Positions 35,886 through 51,172 of a DNA stretch of 64,000 nucleotides are shown piece after piece. Under the pieces are notes generated by a model, which saw only the letters and a list, made by a program, of their open reading frames with translations, searched no databases and was not told the DNA's origin. The DNA is taken from contig BCJJ01000006.1 of the NCBI GenBank assembly GCA_039545355.1, forward strand, positions 1,707,686 through 1,771,685, in the 5' to 3' direction. The translations under genes were made by a program, and so were the position numbers. Each line of letters opens with the position of its first letter. Within the stretch, counting starts at the first letter, position 1. The stretch is from Trichosporon coremiiforme. Lineage: Eukaryota; Basidiomycota; Tremellomycetes; Trichosporonales; Trichosporonaceae.

Positions 35886-36815
35886 ATGCCCAAGTCCTTC
35901 GGTACGTGCGGTCCAGCTTGGGAATGCGTTGAGATTAGCTGACACCGCAGTCTTCGTCACTGGAAACGCGAACAAGCTCCGTGAAGTCCGCGAGATCCTC
36001 CAGGCTGGCGGGAGCGGGATCGAGTGCACGAGCGCGGCTGTCGATGGTGAGTCCGAGCCTTCGGTCCCTTTCCTCCTCTCTGCGGCTCTGTGGCTCTGAG
36101 CTTTCATGTGCTTTCAGGCTCGGTCGATTTCAGGCCCGACATGAGCCCGACACAGGCACGGGCATGGAAAGTTGGAAAGAAGAACGGAGCAAAGCTGGAG
36201 AGAACGTTGATAAGCTGACCCCAGTCCCCGAGCTCCAGGGCACGACGCAAGAGGTCGCCAAGGCCAAGTGCGCTGCTGCTGCCAAGGCGCTGAATGCCGC
36301 TTGTGTGACGGAGGACACGGCGCTGTGCTTTGAGGCCCTTGGCGGACTGCCGGGACCGTACATCAAGGATTTCCTCGGTACTGTTGGTCACGATGGTAAG
36401 TACTCTCTCCCTTCTTCTCCCCTTCGCCCTTCTACGCATCCCTTCTCGCCTGTCGGACACACCTACGTGAAAATGATGCTTGAAGGAACACCCTCTCAGC
36501 TCTGCGATCTGGTCGCTTCAAGCTAACACCGCAGGCCTGAACAAGATGCTCGCCGGCTTCAACAACACGAACGCGCACGCGCTCTGCACCTTTGCCTACT
36601 GCCCCGGACCGGGGCAGGAGCCCATCCTCTTCGAGGGCCGGACGGACGGTGACATTGTCCCCGCGCGCGGACCCAGCAATTTCGGCTGGGACCCCGTGTT
36701 CCAGCCCAAGGAGGGCGGGGGCAAGACGTACGCCGAGATGGAGAGCGCGGACAAGAACAAGATCTCCCACCGCTACCGTGCCCTCGAGAAGCTCAAGGAT
36801 TACCTGAGCCAGTAG
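35886..36815 (+). CDS. HAM1: Inosine triphosphate pyrophosphatase (Ham1 family)
   Basis: Hydrolyses ITP, XTP and their deoxy forms to monophosphates, keeping deaminated purines out of nucleic acids; cytosolic homodimer. Exons 35886-35901 (16 nt), 35951-36046, 36225-36395 and 36535-36815 give 187 residues, the family length. Motifs: the phosphate-binding start [38 protein letters not shown], and GWDPVFQP with the SHRYRAL tail. The window also encodes ADE13, another purine-metabolism enzyme, but distance argues against a functional cluster. The first exon is very short and its ATG (MPKSF) is the only start compatible with the VFVTGN strand. Confidence 0.96.
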
Positions 36816-36927
36816 ACGAAGACAATAGATGAAATGCATTGATATAACGGGTATAGGATATATACGATGGGTCGTGGTGGTATTTTTGTGTTGGGTACTG
36901 CTACAAGAGATCTGTACAATGTGAACT

Positions 36928-38874
36928 CTAGTCTACATCGCCCTCGCTTGCTTCCTTCAGCGAGGGCTCGCGGTCTTCGGGCTCTTCTTTCGTGCGTGCC
37001 GGGGCAAAGTTGAATGGGAACTGTCGGTATTCAGAGGTTCGAAACGTCGGCGTGAGGGGAGTGGGAGGGGAGGAGAACGAGCTCGTCGGCGAGCGGTGGT
37101 ACTGTGGCCGTTGCTCATTTGCTGGCAGGGGCGGCGGTGCTTGTGCTTGTGCACGTGCTCGCGGAACTCGGGGCGATTGCAGCGTCGCTGTGGCAGAGTC
37201 AGATGAAGAGTCTGAAGGCGCTGACCTCAATGATCGGGGTCGTCCGGCGGGGGATGCCGTAGTAGACCCGCTCGGCGACATGAGCTCGAACAAGCGTCCG
37301 AGGATCGCGTCCGCCTGTCCCTTCGTGACTACCTTCTGCGTCACGAGGTGGTTCAGGAAGACGCGGCGCGAGTGGGCGAATACGAACGCCTTAGAGAGGA
37401 GATCGAGCTGCGTTTGTCAGCTTCACAGAGGCGTCAACGCAGCTGGGCCACTCACGTTGTCGTAGTCCTCGAGCTCTCTCTTGAGCGCCAAACGCGCCTC
37501 TTCGGTTCCATCGTCCCACCATTGGAAGAAGCATTCGAGGCGCTCGCGGTCGAGAAGCTCAACGACGAGTAACTTGACCATGGCCCGCACCGGGTGCGGG
37601 CGGGCCATGACCTCGTCCAGCGTCGCTGGCCACTCCTTCGCGCTCTCGATACCGTCTACCTCGCGATCCAGCTTGGTCGAAGGGAGGAGCACGCGCAACC
37701 GCATCCACTCGCGCCGCCGCACCCAGCCCCACCAGTTCAACCTGCCCGCGTGCGATCGCCACCCCCGTCGGTGGAACCAGAGGTTGTACCGGAATCCCTG
37801 CTCGTCGGCGTCCAGGCGCATGTTCACCATCCATGGAGTGAGCCAGATCCACTCTGGCGATGGTGTTTGGTACGTCTTCAGATCGTAGCCTGTGTCGTTC
37901 GTCTTGCGCTTCAACTCTTTCGACTGGGACGACTTCGTGTCTGTCGACGAACTAGACGTGTCTCGGCTGTCCGGAATCGCGCTCGTCGAAGCACTCCGCC
38001 CTCGCGCATGGCCTCGCAGACGCGCGAGTTTCGCGCGTTTGCTCCGCTCCGACGCCGAAATCGTCGTCACGCCCGGCAGCTCCGTCGGTAGCGTGTACGC
38101 CGTCGGGTCTGACGGCAGCAAGGAGTTTGCACTGTACCACTTCTTGCCGAACAGACTCATGCCGCGCTGGTTCTCGTACATGACTATTTGTGTCAGGGTC
38201 CTGCTATGTTCTGGAGCATGCTTACCTTCCCAGACATACAGCGGCTTCTGTGGCCGCTCCACCTCGGGCACCTCGACTGCAGACGTTATCTGCTCGTCTC
38301 CGTCGTAGACATCGATGACCTGGTCAGCGCGCTTCGCAAGTTGCAGCTGCGCCTCCCGCTTCTGCTGCTCGAACATCTCCATCTCGCGCCGCAGGCGGTG
38401 CTTCCGCGTCGTGGGCTCGCTAATATCGCCCTCGTCCTCATCAGAGTCCACTGCGTCATTGCTTCGTCTGCGGTGCCGCTTGTGGAGGATCTTTGATCCC
38501 TTCTTCATTACCTGCTTCACGGCCGCATCCTCTTGGTTGGACGCGGGGGAAACGACTGGCGGCGGGGGAAGCAACGCAGCTGGCCGCTCAGGGACCTGGC
38601 ACAGGTCATCGAGCTGCGCGTTCGGATCGCGCACCGACGGCGTCCGCGAGCCACGCAGATGATAGCCCGCTGGTGTGCTTCGTCCACTCGGCGTGCGAGT
38701 CGGCTGCAGACTATCGGATCCGGCGGCCGCGCTGTTCTGGGGAAAGTTGCCGAGGGATGACGCGACTGTGGGGACCGCAGACTTGTGCGAGATATCGCTG
38801 AGCGCGCTTGTCGGACGTTGCGGCGGCAAAGGAGCTGCCTCAGCGGGAGACAAGTGCCCGCTTGAGGCTGCCAT
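36928..38874 (-). CDS. Dysferlin (DysF)-domain protein, soluble, Spo73/Mug65-like
   Basis: Minus-strand exons 38874-38226, 38183-37456 and 37407-36928 give 618 residues. The N-terminal 200 residues are disordered (Pro/Ser-rich, then a basic stretch KHRLRREMEMFEQQ). From about 205 the DysFN half appears (LYVWE-VMYENQRGMSLFGKKWYSANSLLPSDP) and, after a Ser-rich insert, the DysFC half (about 335-400: EWIWLTPWMVNMRLDADEQGFRYNLWF, WWGWVRRREWMRLR). The Trp-rich pattern is that of peroxin/ferlin domains. No TM segment is visible, so it resembles the soluble fungal DysF proteins (Spo73, Mug65) more than the Pex23/Pex30 membrane peroxins. DysF domains contact membranes; the cargo or membrane here is unknown. 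Divergent from the PHAF1 homologue by about 500 bp. The ATG at 38874 is used. Confidence 0.85.
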
Positions 38875-39375
38875 AGTGGTGACTGTTGATCGTGGTGTTG
38901 CGAGAGAGTGGAGAGATGGGAAACGGGGAGGTGCCCTGGCCACTGGAATCAATTAGGTGCTGGCAAGGAACGCTTGCCGGTATGCCGATTAGCCTGATGT
39001 CATCTCCCGGTGCCGTGTCTCAACAACACTCTGTCTGCAATCTGTCTCTCGACTCATCAACACTGTCCTCATCGTCGTTCCATCAGCACCATTTATCGAC
39101 GCCATTGGCTAGACCCAACTAGGCCCCCGTGCTCCATCTGTTCCACCTTGGGTGAGGGCGAACGCACCTGCGCTCAGCTCACCTGTATTTGCCACCCTCC
39201 CTCACATTAACACGCACACTTCCGTCTTGCCACCAACACTCCCGACACGTTCATCCTCACTGCCTACTCGTTCAGCAACAATCGGAGCTGAGGGCAGCGC
39301 TTACCACTGCCGATAGCGATTCAATTTGTACCGGGCACCACTGTCTGTCCACAGACGGGACCTCCACCGCCCAAT
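38875..39375. promoter_or_regulatory. Bidirectional promoter, DysF gene / PHAF1 homologue
   Basis: 501 bp between start codons, C/T- and C/A-rich on the right half. No TATA box is clear. Confidence 0.45.
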
Positions 39376-40659
39376 ATGGACACGCTGGTCCTGTCACCGG
39401 GGAAATCGATCGGCCTGTTCGAGCTCGGAGACACGCTCTGGCATGTCTTAGACATCTTGAGAGCGCGGAAGTCTGAAGTCCCCAAGCTCGACATTGCATG
39501 GGATCCAGAGGTAAGCGTAGGCGGGGATCATCTCAGCTCATACCAGAATGCCGCCAAGAGCGCCGTCATCGTTCATGCTGGGCCGGTGGCTCTGCTATTC
39601 TCGGCCGAGTCTCAGCGGTTGTCCCACATTCGTGTCCAGTTGCCGACGAGCGCAACGATCACCTATGAAGGAGCTGTACTGTCGTCCCCGTCTGTGCCCT
39701 TAACGCGAGCCGGTGTAGCCCGAGCCCTCGGCCCGACCTACGCCAATGATGGGGCGCTGGCATATCCGGGAGTGGTGTTCAATGTTCCGCCAGGTCGCGA
39801 TGAGAGTGTTGCCTCCCTCAGCGTTGTTCCGAGGGAAGAAGACGAAGCTCTCGGGGAGCTGCAGACGTGTATGCTCACAGTGAGTCGTGAGGGGCGTAAG
39901 CCTGTCTGACAACAGCCTGGTCAAGGAGCAACGCTGGCACTGAAGAACGGCACTACCGAAATAATCCTGGGAGATACGACTGCCCAGGATCTGCTCATCG
40001 ATCTCGGTCCCCCGCTTAGGAAGTATTGGAAAGAGGATGACAGGTTGGGCCGGGTGTGGGGAGGGCAGCCTCGGCCGTCGCACCCGTCGACAGCTCCGGA
40101 CGACGACGCCACCGGGGACATTCAGTCGACTCCGTGCTTCTGGAACTACTTCCAGTACGGGATGGATTTCCTAATTGAAAACGGCGTCGTGACCAAGGTG
40201 ATCACTCACACCAACATTGTGAGTTGTGCTGACGTGAGGCGCACCCGACGAGCTGACATGACACAGCCAGGAACGCCCCAGTTCCAGCAGTACGCGCGCT
40301 GCCCATGGGTCGTGCAGTGCGATCCGGGAGAGCTCGACTTTACGCACCCGCTCAGTGCGTTCCGAGAGCGACTGCAAGATGGGGGTACCCCGAGCAGCGC
40401 ACCGTCTCGCTCCACCAATGGGACCCCAGAAGGCGGGAAGAAGAATAAGAAGAAGCAACGTAACGGGTCATCCAACGCTGCCGCGCCGCCTAAGGATGCA
40501 CCGGCAGACGCGATGATCCTTGATCGATCGGTAGAAGGCGGGTTGGAAGGAGTTGTCGGGATGGGCGTCAGCCAACTCATCGGCTTCGACGGGCTAGTCG
40601 TCGAGGTAGATGAGAAGACCGGGAGCGTCACATCTGTGCAAGTCTGGGGTCCTGAGTAG
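39376..40659 (+). CDS. UPF0183 family protein, homologue of PHAF1 (C16orf70)
   Basis: PHAF1 in animals binds PI3P together with BCAS3 at the phagophore. Exons 39376-39510, 39547-39879, 39916-40218 and 40267-40659 give 387 residues. Family marks: the start LVLSPGKSIGLFELGDTLWHVLDIL, VALLFSAESQRL, GATHPGV-like YANDGALAYPGVVF, LGDTTAQDLLIDLGPPLRKYWKEDDRL, FWNYFQYGMDFLI and THTN-PGTPQFQQYARC, colinear with the human protein. A lysine-rich insert (KKNKKKQRN) in the C-terminal part is lineage-specific. Intron 1 is 36 nt, a multiple of three and without stops; removing it gives the better match to the family. Fungal members are not studied to my knowledge, so the role is inferred. Confidence 0.88.
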
Positions 40660-40897
40660 AACGTAAAGAAGTCCGTGTACGATTAGAGTGACTAGTAACG
40701 ATCTGCATGCATGACAAGCTCTGGATCGCTCTCTTGATTGCAGCGGGGCCGCATGTGCCGATCGGACCACGTGACGACTACATCCGGAGTCTCGGCGTTT
40801 CCCTTAATCTAGCCGCCATTAAGACGCGATACCACCCTTTGTTGACACCTCTCGGGATGTTTGAGCCGAACTCACCTGTCAACCTCGATATCCATAA

Positions 40898-44026
<3,129 letters not shown>

Positions 44027-44578
44027 TAGATACGCGGCTGTCCTGGATTATCACGGCTCATGATTCATCGGTGCCGGATGTAGAAGAGAGCCTGAGCGTT
44101 TCCGCGGCTTGCATGGAGCCGCGGCGAGGCGCGAGGACTACAGTTGTACATAAGATGCGGTTAAGATGTTGTCTATGTGAACGAGAATGATGCCTCAGCA
44201 GCTATTTGGGTTTGTGACGTCATTCGGTGGAATTGGTGAGGCGTCAGGAACGATGAGCAAGTCTGGACTTGAAAGTTCGGCGCTTCCACTGAGCGAGGCT
44301 GTCCCAGGCTCGTGAGGCTTTCTGGCGGCAAGCCTGACGCTCTTGGCTCTTTAGATTCCCTGGTATCTGTACCAAATGTCGTCGTGGGTTGGCGAATCTG
44401 CAACGAGCCGCTGACCGTTGGCTGAATTGGGACCCAGAACCGGATCTCGGACGCTTGATCGCTGGAGAGCGCTCCAAATATGAGCTAAAGCTCACCCACT
44501 CTGGGTGATTCGTAAGGTTGATGTTCTTTCAATTGATGCTGAGAGGTCGCGAAATCACGAGGCTAAGCTAAGGTAAGT

Positions 44579-44608
44579 GGGTGGGCGGCCAAGGGTGGGG
44601 GCTGTGGG
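44579..44608 (+). other. Predicted G-quadruplex motif (+ strand)
   Basis: Five runs of three or more G, read as ggg-t-ggg-cggccaa-ggg-t-ggggg-ctgt-ggg, satisfying the G3+N1-7 rule. Confidence 0.6.
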
Positions 44609-46245
44609 TGAAGATGAAGCGGAACGTCACCGGACCGGAAATCCGTCTCGGGCAGGTGGAGCCAGCTCTTTCCAGAGAGCAACTGGGCACTTGAGCGCAG
44701 CAATGCATGCCAGAGGAGAGCAGCGGAGATGCGCGAAGCCCCAGGACGTCAATCCGCGCCAAAGTCGAGTTGAGTCGCATCCCTGATGTCGGTGGCAGAC
44801 CCTGCTGCGCTCTGGGCACTGGCTGTTGGGGGCGTGGCGCAAAACTCCTGGTTCAAGCTACAGGGCTCGCAGGCTATGACGAGCAGGAGCGAAAGGCCGG
44901 CGTATGCGAGCGTTTCTATTCGACAAGGCTGCCGCGCACACGACCTGCCCCGGAACGTGCTGTTGATGCGTTGCTGGCACCTGATGAGCTCGGAGCAACA
45001 ACAGTCCTCACCGCGAGCAGAGGTAGCGACCGACGCCATACACGTCACTGTGCGCCCGAGCGCGCCCACTGCGCCCTCTCCAACGAGCTACGCCAACTGC
45101 GCAAGTGGAGAAGTGCGCCCTTTCCCCATCCTTCCCAGACCTACTCGCAGACCTGCCTTCCCCGACCACAGCCTTGCCTCCATCCGAGTACTAGCAGAGC
45201 AAAAGGCAGCCATCATTCCTCGGTTCACCTCTGGCTTTCTCTGTTTCCAACCTCACCTCGTCGCCCCGGCCCCCGTCACCCCACCCAGATCACAACCACA
45301 AGCGCGACCGAGAGCACGAAAGTAGCATTCGCACGGCATCCGAATCGCGACACGTCCGAGCCCCATCCGGACGAGTCGAGTCGACAAGGAGAGCCCGACC
45401 GAGATTGCAATATCGTCCAAACGTCACCGCGCTTTGAGCCCAGCATAATACTGGAGCCCACGTGAACCTAAGGGCTTCGGTAGCAACGGAAAGGACAAGG
45501 TGAGTATCTCGATTGAAGAGGATTACAACGTTGCCGTCATCGCTGTGCCTCGTGAGGGGCAGTAATGACGGCTTGGTGGGACGGGTCGACACGAGCAATA
45601 AGCCGTTCCAGTAAGGGCGGGCAGAGGGCATGGCAGTGAAGTCAGGCAGGGCCGGAGGCAGGGGGGGGAAGGCGAAGTCCAGAGGCTCAACTCGAGAGCG
45701 ACCCATGGGTCCGTGGCCGGTGGTCCCCGATACCAAGCTACTCCAGTCTTCCGCGTCTCTAGGTGCGCGGCTGGTGGCTCACGGCGCTCACGGCGCTCGA
45801 AGCCCTTGCGCGGGTACAAATCCAGTCCATGACGGATGACGCGTCTGCGAGTAAACATTCCATCCCGGTGGGACATAGGGCAGACACCCGGGCTAGGTGC
45901 CAGCGTGCCAGCTCCCAGATGCCCAGTATGCCCAGATGTCTGCCCATCAGGCCCAGCATCTAGGCCAGGCCCCGGGCAGGTGGCGACTCGATTCCCTTCT
46001 GCTCGACGTACCTCTCCGGGCTTGTTCCGCCGGCGATGGAGAACCCACTGAGGCCATGATCGTCCTCGCGCAGTCACCAAGCATAGGTTCTAGAGCTTGT
46101 TCCGGTATCTGGTACTGCTGCGCACGCGCGGCGTGTGAGAGGGAACCATGCCAGACTTAGCAACCCGATATACCAGAGCGGGCGGCCAGACTGCAGTGGC
46201 CAAACGAGTCCGGCCGTCGCCGTCATTGCCGCCCTGGATGCGGCC

Positions 46246-46277
46246 GGGGTGGTGTCGGGGTCTCGGGGTCTCGGGGG
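46246..46277 (+). other. Predicted G-quadruplex motif (+ strand), four G4 runs
   Basis: Runs at 46246-49, 46257-60, 46265-68 and 46273-77 are each at least four G, with loops of 7, 4 and 4 nt; two loops are the identical tctc. About 950 nt upstream of the transcription-factor ATG. Confidence 0.65.
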
Positions 46278-46516
46278 CAGGGCCGGAGCTGGCAGCGAGC
46301 TAGCTTGGTGTCGATGTAATCTTTAAGGGTCCACAGATCATCGATACCGTCATGCTCTAATCTACTGGGGCCCTGCCCCGGCCCTTGCGCTTGCTCCCTG
46401 CTGTCATCCCATGTCATCCTCTTCCTTGGCCCTGGTGCCCTGCGTCCCCGGCCTGCATCGTGACCATGCACCAATCTTACCCACGTCGCGCACCATTGAT
46501 GATCCTCTCCAGCTTT

Positions 46517-46565
46517 CCCCCTGCCCCTCCCCCGCATGCCCAGACCGGCCCCCTCCCCCTCCCCC
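46517..46565 (-). other. Predicted G-quadruplex motif (- strand) / C-rich tract
   Basis: Seven C runs of 5, 4, 5, 3, 5, 5 and 5 nt within 49 bp on the plus strand (three of them separated by single T). The minus strand can form several alternative G4s and the plus strand an i-motif. Confidence 0.65.
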
Positions 46566-47220
46566 TCACCGACATCATAATTTTCATCGTCATCGCTGCT
46601 CTTGTCTTCTTCTCCTAGACCACCGTCCATGTTTGCTTAGCTGACCTTAATCCAGCCCCACCTATTACGCACATCACAGCGCTGGCTGGCCCCCGCGAGG
46701 GCTTCGACAGCTTGGACTCTCCCTCCCCCACATCACCACAAAATTATCCTTCTCCATCCTAGTCCTCCATACCCCGGCGCACTCCCTGGTACTTGACCCA
46801 AAGAGACCTAGCCCGTCATCGGCCAGAGAACGGTCAAGAGCACCCCGAACTTCCAACAACTGTTGCTTCACCACACCACACCCTCCTACACCACTGTTCC
46901 TGCGACGCTCCCCTTCGTCACACGCCCATCACCGTTCCTCGGTTGCATCGCTTCACCGCGTCTGGAACCTCGATTACTGCATAGCACCTGCGCGACCGAC
47001 GCCGGGGAAGCAAACGAGTTGCAAATCCCGTGCTATTAGTTGCCACCAGACTCCGCGCCGCGACATCACAAGACGTTCAGCCGTACCGTCGGCCAACGCT
47101 CCACCCTTCACCCACCGACCCTTCCTCCCTCCGTCCTCCCTACCCATCTCGACGCGACTCCCATCTTGACCTATCACTTAAAGACTACAACCCATTTACC
47201 CTCGCCGGCTCGTTGATCCA

Positions 47221-50200
47221 ATGTACAACAACGGCCGCGCCAATACAGGAGTATCGCCCGAACAACGGCAACCCGATCCTCACAATCGACCACCCGCACA
47301 CACACCGACATCTGCACGATCAATGGCCGCCGCTGGTATGGCAGACTACACCAATAGGTTGGCCCCATCTTATCAGGCCGCCCCCGATCCGCCAGGTGTC
47401 GGGGGCGGTGTGTGGGCGCCACCTGGACAAGGAGGCTTTCAACAGGCTCCGATGTTCGCACCGTTGGGCCCACCGATGGGATACGACGCTGAAGGAATGG
47501 GAAGAGACGCCCGCTATGGATATCCCGGAGGTCAGCCGCAAGGAATGAACGGCTACCTGCCCCGGCTAGACATGGGTTACATGAACATGGGAGGTGTCTG
47601 GGACGATAATCAAACCTCGCCACAGCGGAGAGACGGTGAGCGTGGTCCCCTGTCTGCGGTGACAGACCCAGGCTCCCGTCCTCCGACTGGAGCGAATGGT
47701 GTTCCACCTGGCTACCCCGGCGGCGTTCAAGTCAAGGAGGAACCGTCGACCAATGGACAGCCCGTTGTCGCTCAGCCGCAGCAGCCCGAAGACGGCGAAA
47801 ACAAGCCTGATCACCGCAAGCGAAAACGCAACCGCACCATCCGGTCCTGCGTGCCTTGTCATAACCACAAGCGAAAGGTGAGTGGAGGCTCCATCAGCAA
47901 CTTCAATCTCCCTTCGGTCTTCAAGACAACGCTAACATGCATTAGTGCGATCGGAAACGACCTTGCGGAAGATGCACAGCGCTGGGTCTCACTGGTTCAT
48001 GCGTGTATGAAGTGGACGAGGCTCGTGATCCGTAAGTCTTTAATTATTGAGACACTTCGAGGCTCTCGAAAAAGTCAAATCAGGGTTTTCTGAAACTGAT
48101 ATCATAGGAACGACCCAGATGTCATCGAAACGGACCGATTGCGTCGACGCATCGCGGAATTGGAGCAAGTCGTCCGTGAATTGCGCCAACGGCACCCACC
48201 TCGTACTTCGGCTGCACAGCAAGCTGCTCAACAGCAAGCACAGCAACAGCAACAACAAGCTCAAGCCAACGATGTAGACAAGCGCCGTGTCTTAGTTGAC
48301 CGCTACGCTCGCTTCAAATCGGGTGAGGTTGCCGGGGGAGCAGTTGTCCCTACCGCACCAAGCCTGCACAGTATGTCCGAACTCTCCCCAACGGCATCCT
48401 CGGCTAGCGGCCGGCGCGACCATTATACCGAGCCCTACTCGGCACACGCCCTCCCTGGCGAGGAGCTCGTTTCGGACCCTGCAGGCCGTAAGACTTGGCT
48501 GGGAACGCCTGCCGGCAAACCCATGTTCAGACGGTTGCGCGAGATTGTCCATGGCAAGAAGATCGACGACACTCTTCCAGAGGATGCGGCGTTCACTGGC
48601 TGGTTCGCGTCCACTCGCAAGACGTACCCCTTCACCACGATCTGGAGCCATGACAACTTCATTGACGAGATCATCGGCCTGTTACCCTCTGTCGGCGAAT
48701 CGGAGCTGCTGTACGAGTCCTTCATCAACGAGATCGGGTGCATGTTCCAGGCCTGGCACGAGGGTGACCTGTTGGCAGAGTACCGCGCTTTCTTCGCTTT
48801 GTCGTCCGCCGAGAAGAAGACCCAGCCTCTCTCCCACTTATCCCTCTTCATCATGATCTGTGCGCTCGGCTCCATGGTCCGAGCGAGTAGCAACGAGATC
48901 ATGGGTGAAGCTAACGAGGGCTCCCCCACCTCCACCTCGCAGCGGAGCGACAAGGGCGACTTGACTAGCAGCCGTCTCCAGAGCGAGCTGTACCTGTCTG
49001 CTGCGTACCAAGCCCTGCGTTTGTGCTCTTTCCAGTCCAGCCCCACTCTTGCCACAGTGCAGTCCCAATTCTGCGTTTGTGTGTACCTGCTCCACAGCGA
49101 AAGGGCCGCCGATTCGTGGGGCCTTACCGGAAGTTTGGTCAGGCAGTGCATCGCTATGGGTCTGCATGTCGACCCGACCCACCTTGACCCCAAGGTCAGC
49201 CAGAAGGAGGCCGAGCTCAAGCGTCGAATCTGGTGGTCGGTGGCGGGCCTCGACGCGCTTCTTTGCGTTTCGTTCGGTCGACCGACCATGATCAACTACT
49301 ACACCTGCGCTCTGCCGCAGGACGTGACCGAGGAGTCGCTGTCCGAGGAGACGGGGTCCGCAGTCCAGGCCATGATTCCTCCGCCCTCCAACGCACTTGG
49401 CCCCGAGACCACCGACGAAACTTTCCACGCCGCGCTCTTCCAGCTCACGTTGCCGTCGGTCGAACTGCTGAACCGAGTTTTCCACGTTTCGCCTCTTGTC
49501 GCGCGCAACGCCTTCATGGGCTGGTTCACACCGTCTACGTTCGAGGAGCCCACTGTTCCTCCGACGGTTGTCGGCAACTCTTACGAGGACGCCATCCGAC
49601 TCGGCCGCGACATCTTCGACTGGTACGACCACCTGCCGGAGGGCATCAAGTTCGACCCATCGAAGGACCTCGACCAACTCCAAGGTCGCTCCGGTATCCG
49701 CATCAACCAAACTCTGGCGCTGTGTGTCAAGACCTTCATTCTTGTGTACGTTGAGACTAGCTCGTATTCGTCCCGTAATCTAGCTAACAGCAACAGCCTC
49801 ATTCTCCACCGTCCCTACCTGCGAGCGGACCCCTCGGCATACCCCGAGTCGTCGTCACTCTGCGCTCGTTCTGCTCACATTATCCTCCAGGCATACCATG
49901 CTATGGCCCGGAGCAAGTCTACGATCGCATGGTCGTGGTGGACAATGTCGTACCGCGCCTTCCACGCCGGCACCGTGTGCGCCTTCCTCGCGATCCGCGA
50001 ACCCGGAACCGCCCTCGCCGAGCGCTGCCTCACCGACCTTCGGTCTGCGATCGCAATCTTCGAAGATCGAACTCAGAACTGGAACATTCTGCACCCAGTC
50101 CAGTCCGACCTCTGCACTGGTCTCGTTCGGTTGGAGAAGCTCGCGACGACGGCTGCGGCCACGTCGGAGCCGGGCTTGGGGCTTGTGAGCCAACAAGGTG

Positions 50201-50661
50201 CGCACTCTTCGGCGAGCGGCACGGGTGGTGCCGGCAACGGTCTTGGGACACCCCAACTCCAGGACCAGCCTATTTTCCCAGGCTTATCCTTAGACCCACA
50301 CTCGGTCCCTGCATTCCCGAGCGCGATGAATGCCGAAGACCACGAGCGCCAGCACATGGGCGAGGGCTCGACCGGGTCGGGCAACAGTCCCCCTGGTCTC
50401 CTCCGCCGCGAGTCCGGTGGTCCCTTCTTGCAACCTTGGGCCTTACCCGAGAAGCAGGTCAACTGTCCCTACGGCCATACGGAGAGCCTGGCTCTGCCTC
50501 AGGTGGGTTTAGTCGCCGTAGACCCATCGGCCGTGGCTGACGTTGTCCAGATCTGGGCGTCCATGTTCAACATCAAGATGGACGAGCCGGGTGTGAGCGA
50601 CGGCATCGGTGCACCGCAGATGCCAACGCAACCCTCGGCGGTCTCTGCGCAGCCGCATTGA
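47221..50661 (+). CDS. Zn2Cys6 transcription factor with fungal-specific TF domain
   Basis: Fungal binuclear zinc-cluster regulator, nuclear. Exons 47221-47877, 47946-48031, 48108-49745 and 49797-50661 give 1081 residues. A long disordered N-terminus (Gly/Pro/Asn-rich) precedes a basic stretch (HRKRKRNRTIRS) and the cluster with cysteines at 210, 213, 220, 226, 229 and 238 (C-x2-C-x6-C-x5-C-x2-C-x8-C); the first intron falls exactly between its third-cysteine codon and the preceding lysine. A short coiled coil (LRRRIAELEQVVRELRQ) and Gln run follow, typical of the dimerisation linker. The middle homology domain is visible in YLSAAYQALRLCSF, SWGLTGSLVRQCIAMGLHVDP, RRIWWSVAGLDALLCVSFGRP. The last intron (49746-49796, 51 nt) is a multiple of three and stop-free. 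The regulated pathway cannot be inferred. Its upstream interval is unusually long. Confidence 0.93.
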
Positions 50662-51172
50662 CACGCGGCCACCTCATAGTCTCCAGCACGAGCACCACCG
50701 AACAATCCAACATTTCGTTCCGTAAACATCAAGTCTCCGAATCTGTTTCCATCTGTATCGTGTAGCGTTCACGCCGACGTCCAAACGAGGCGACGTCGCC
50801 CATCCCGCTTTCCGTGTTCCGTCTGTTTCCATTGCACCAGTCACAACCCGCCTCCAAGCATACATAGTCTCTGCCTCTGAAAGAAACTGAAACCCCCTAT
50901 TTCGACATCGACATCGACAAAAATACTGCCATAGACACCCGCACGCACGCACGCAAACAAGCAAGCAATACACAGCACCACCACATCACACACTACAATA
51001 TCACACCTCACATTCATTTCCGTCATCAGCCATCCGCCATATCGTGTAGCGCCGCCCACTGTATTCTTGTTTTCCCGAATAGACCCATGCAGCGATAGTG
51101 TACTGGACAATGTTCTTCTTCATTTGCATACACTGGTTATACTAATGCCTCGGCGGCTATGGCTACTTAAAT
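50662..51172. other. Convergent 3' region, Zn2Cys6 factor / DPP5
   Basis: 511 bp between convergent genes. Contains short cgcacgcacgcacgca and caagcaagcaa direct repeats at 50940-50968. No gene seen. Confidence 0.5.

Larger units (their letters stand above)
44027..47220. other. 3.2-kb non-coding interval upstream of the Zn2Cys6 factor, G4-rich
   Basis: Between the GCN5 stop and the next ATG no frame has family resemblance. The interval contains three G-quadruplex-capable tracts (listed separately) and, from 46800 to 47220, a C/T/A-rich leader-like sequence. It likely holds the GCN5 3' end and a long promoter and 5' leader of the transcription factor. Confidence 0.55.
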
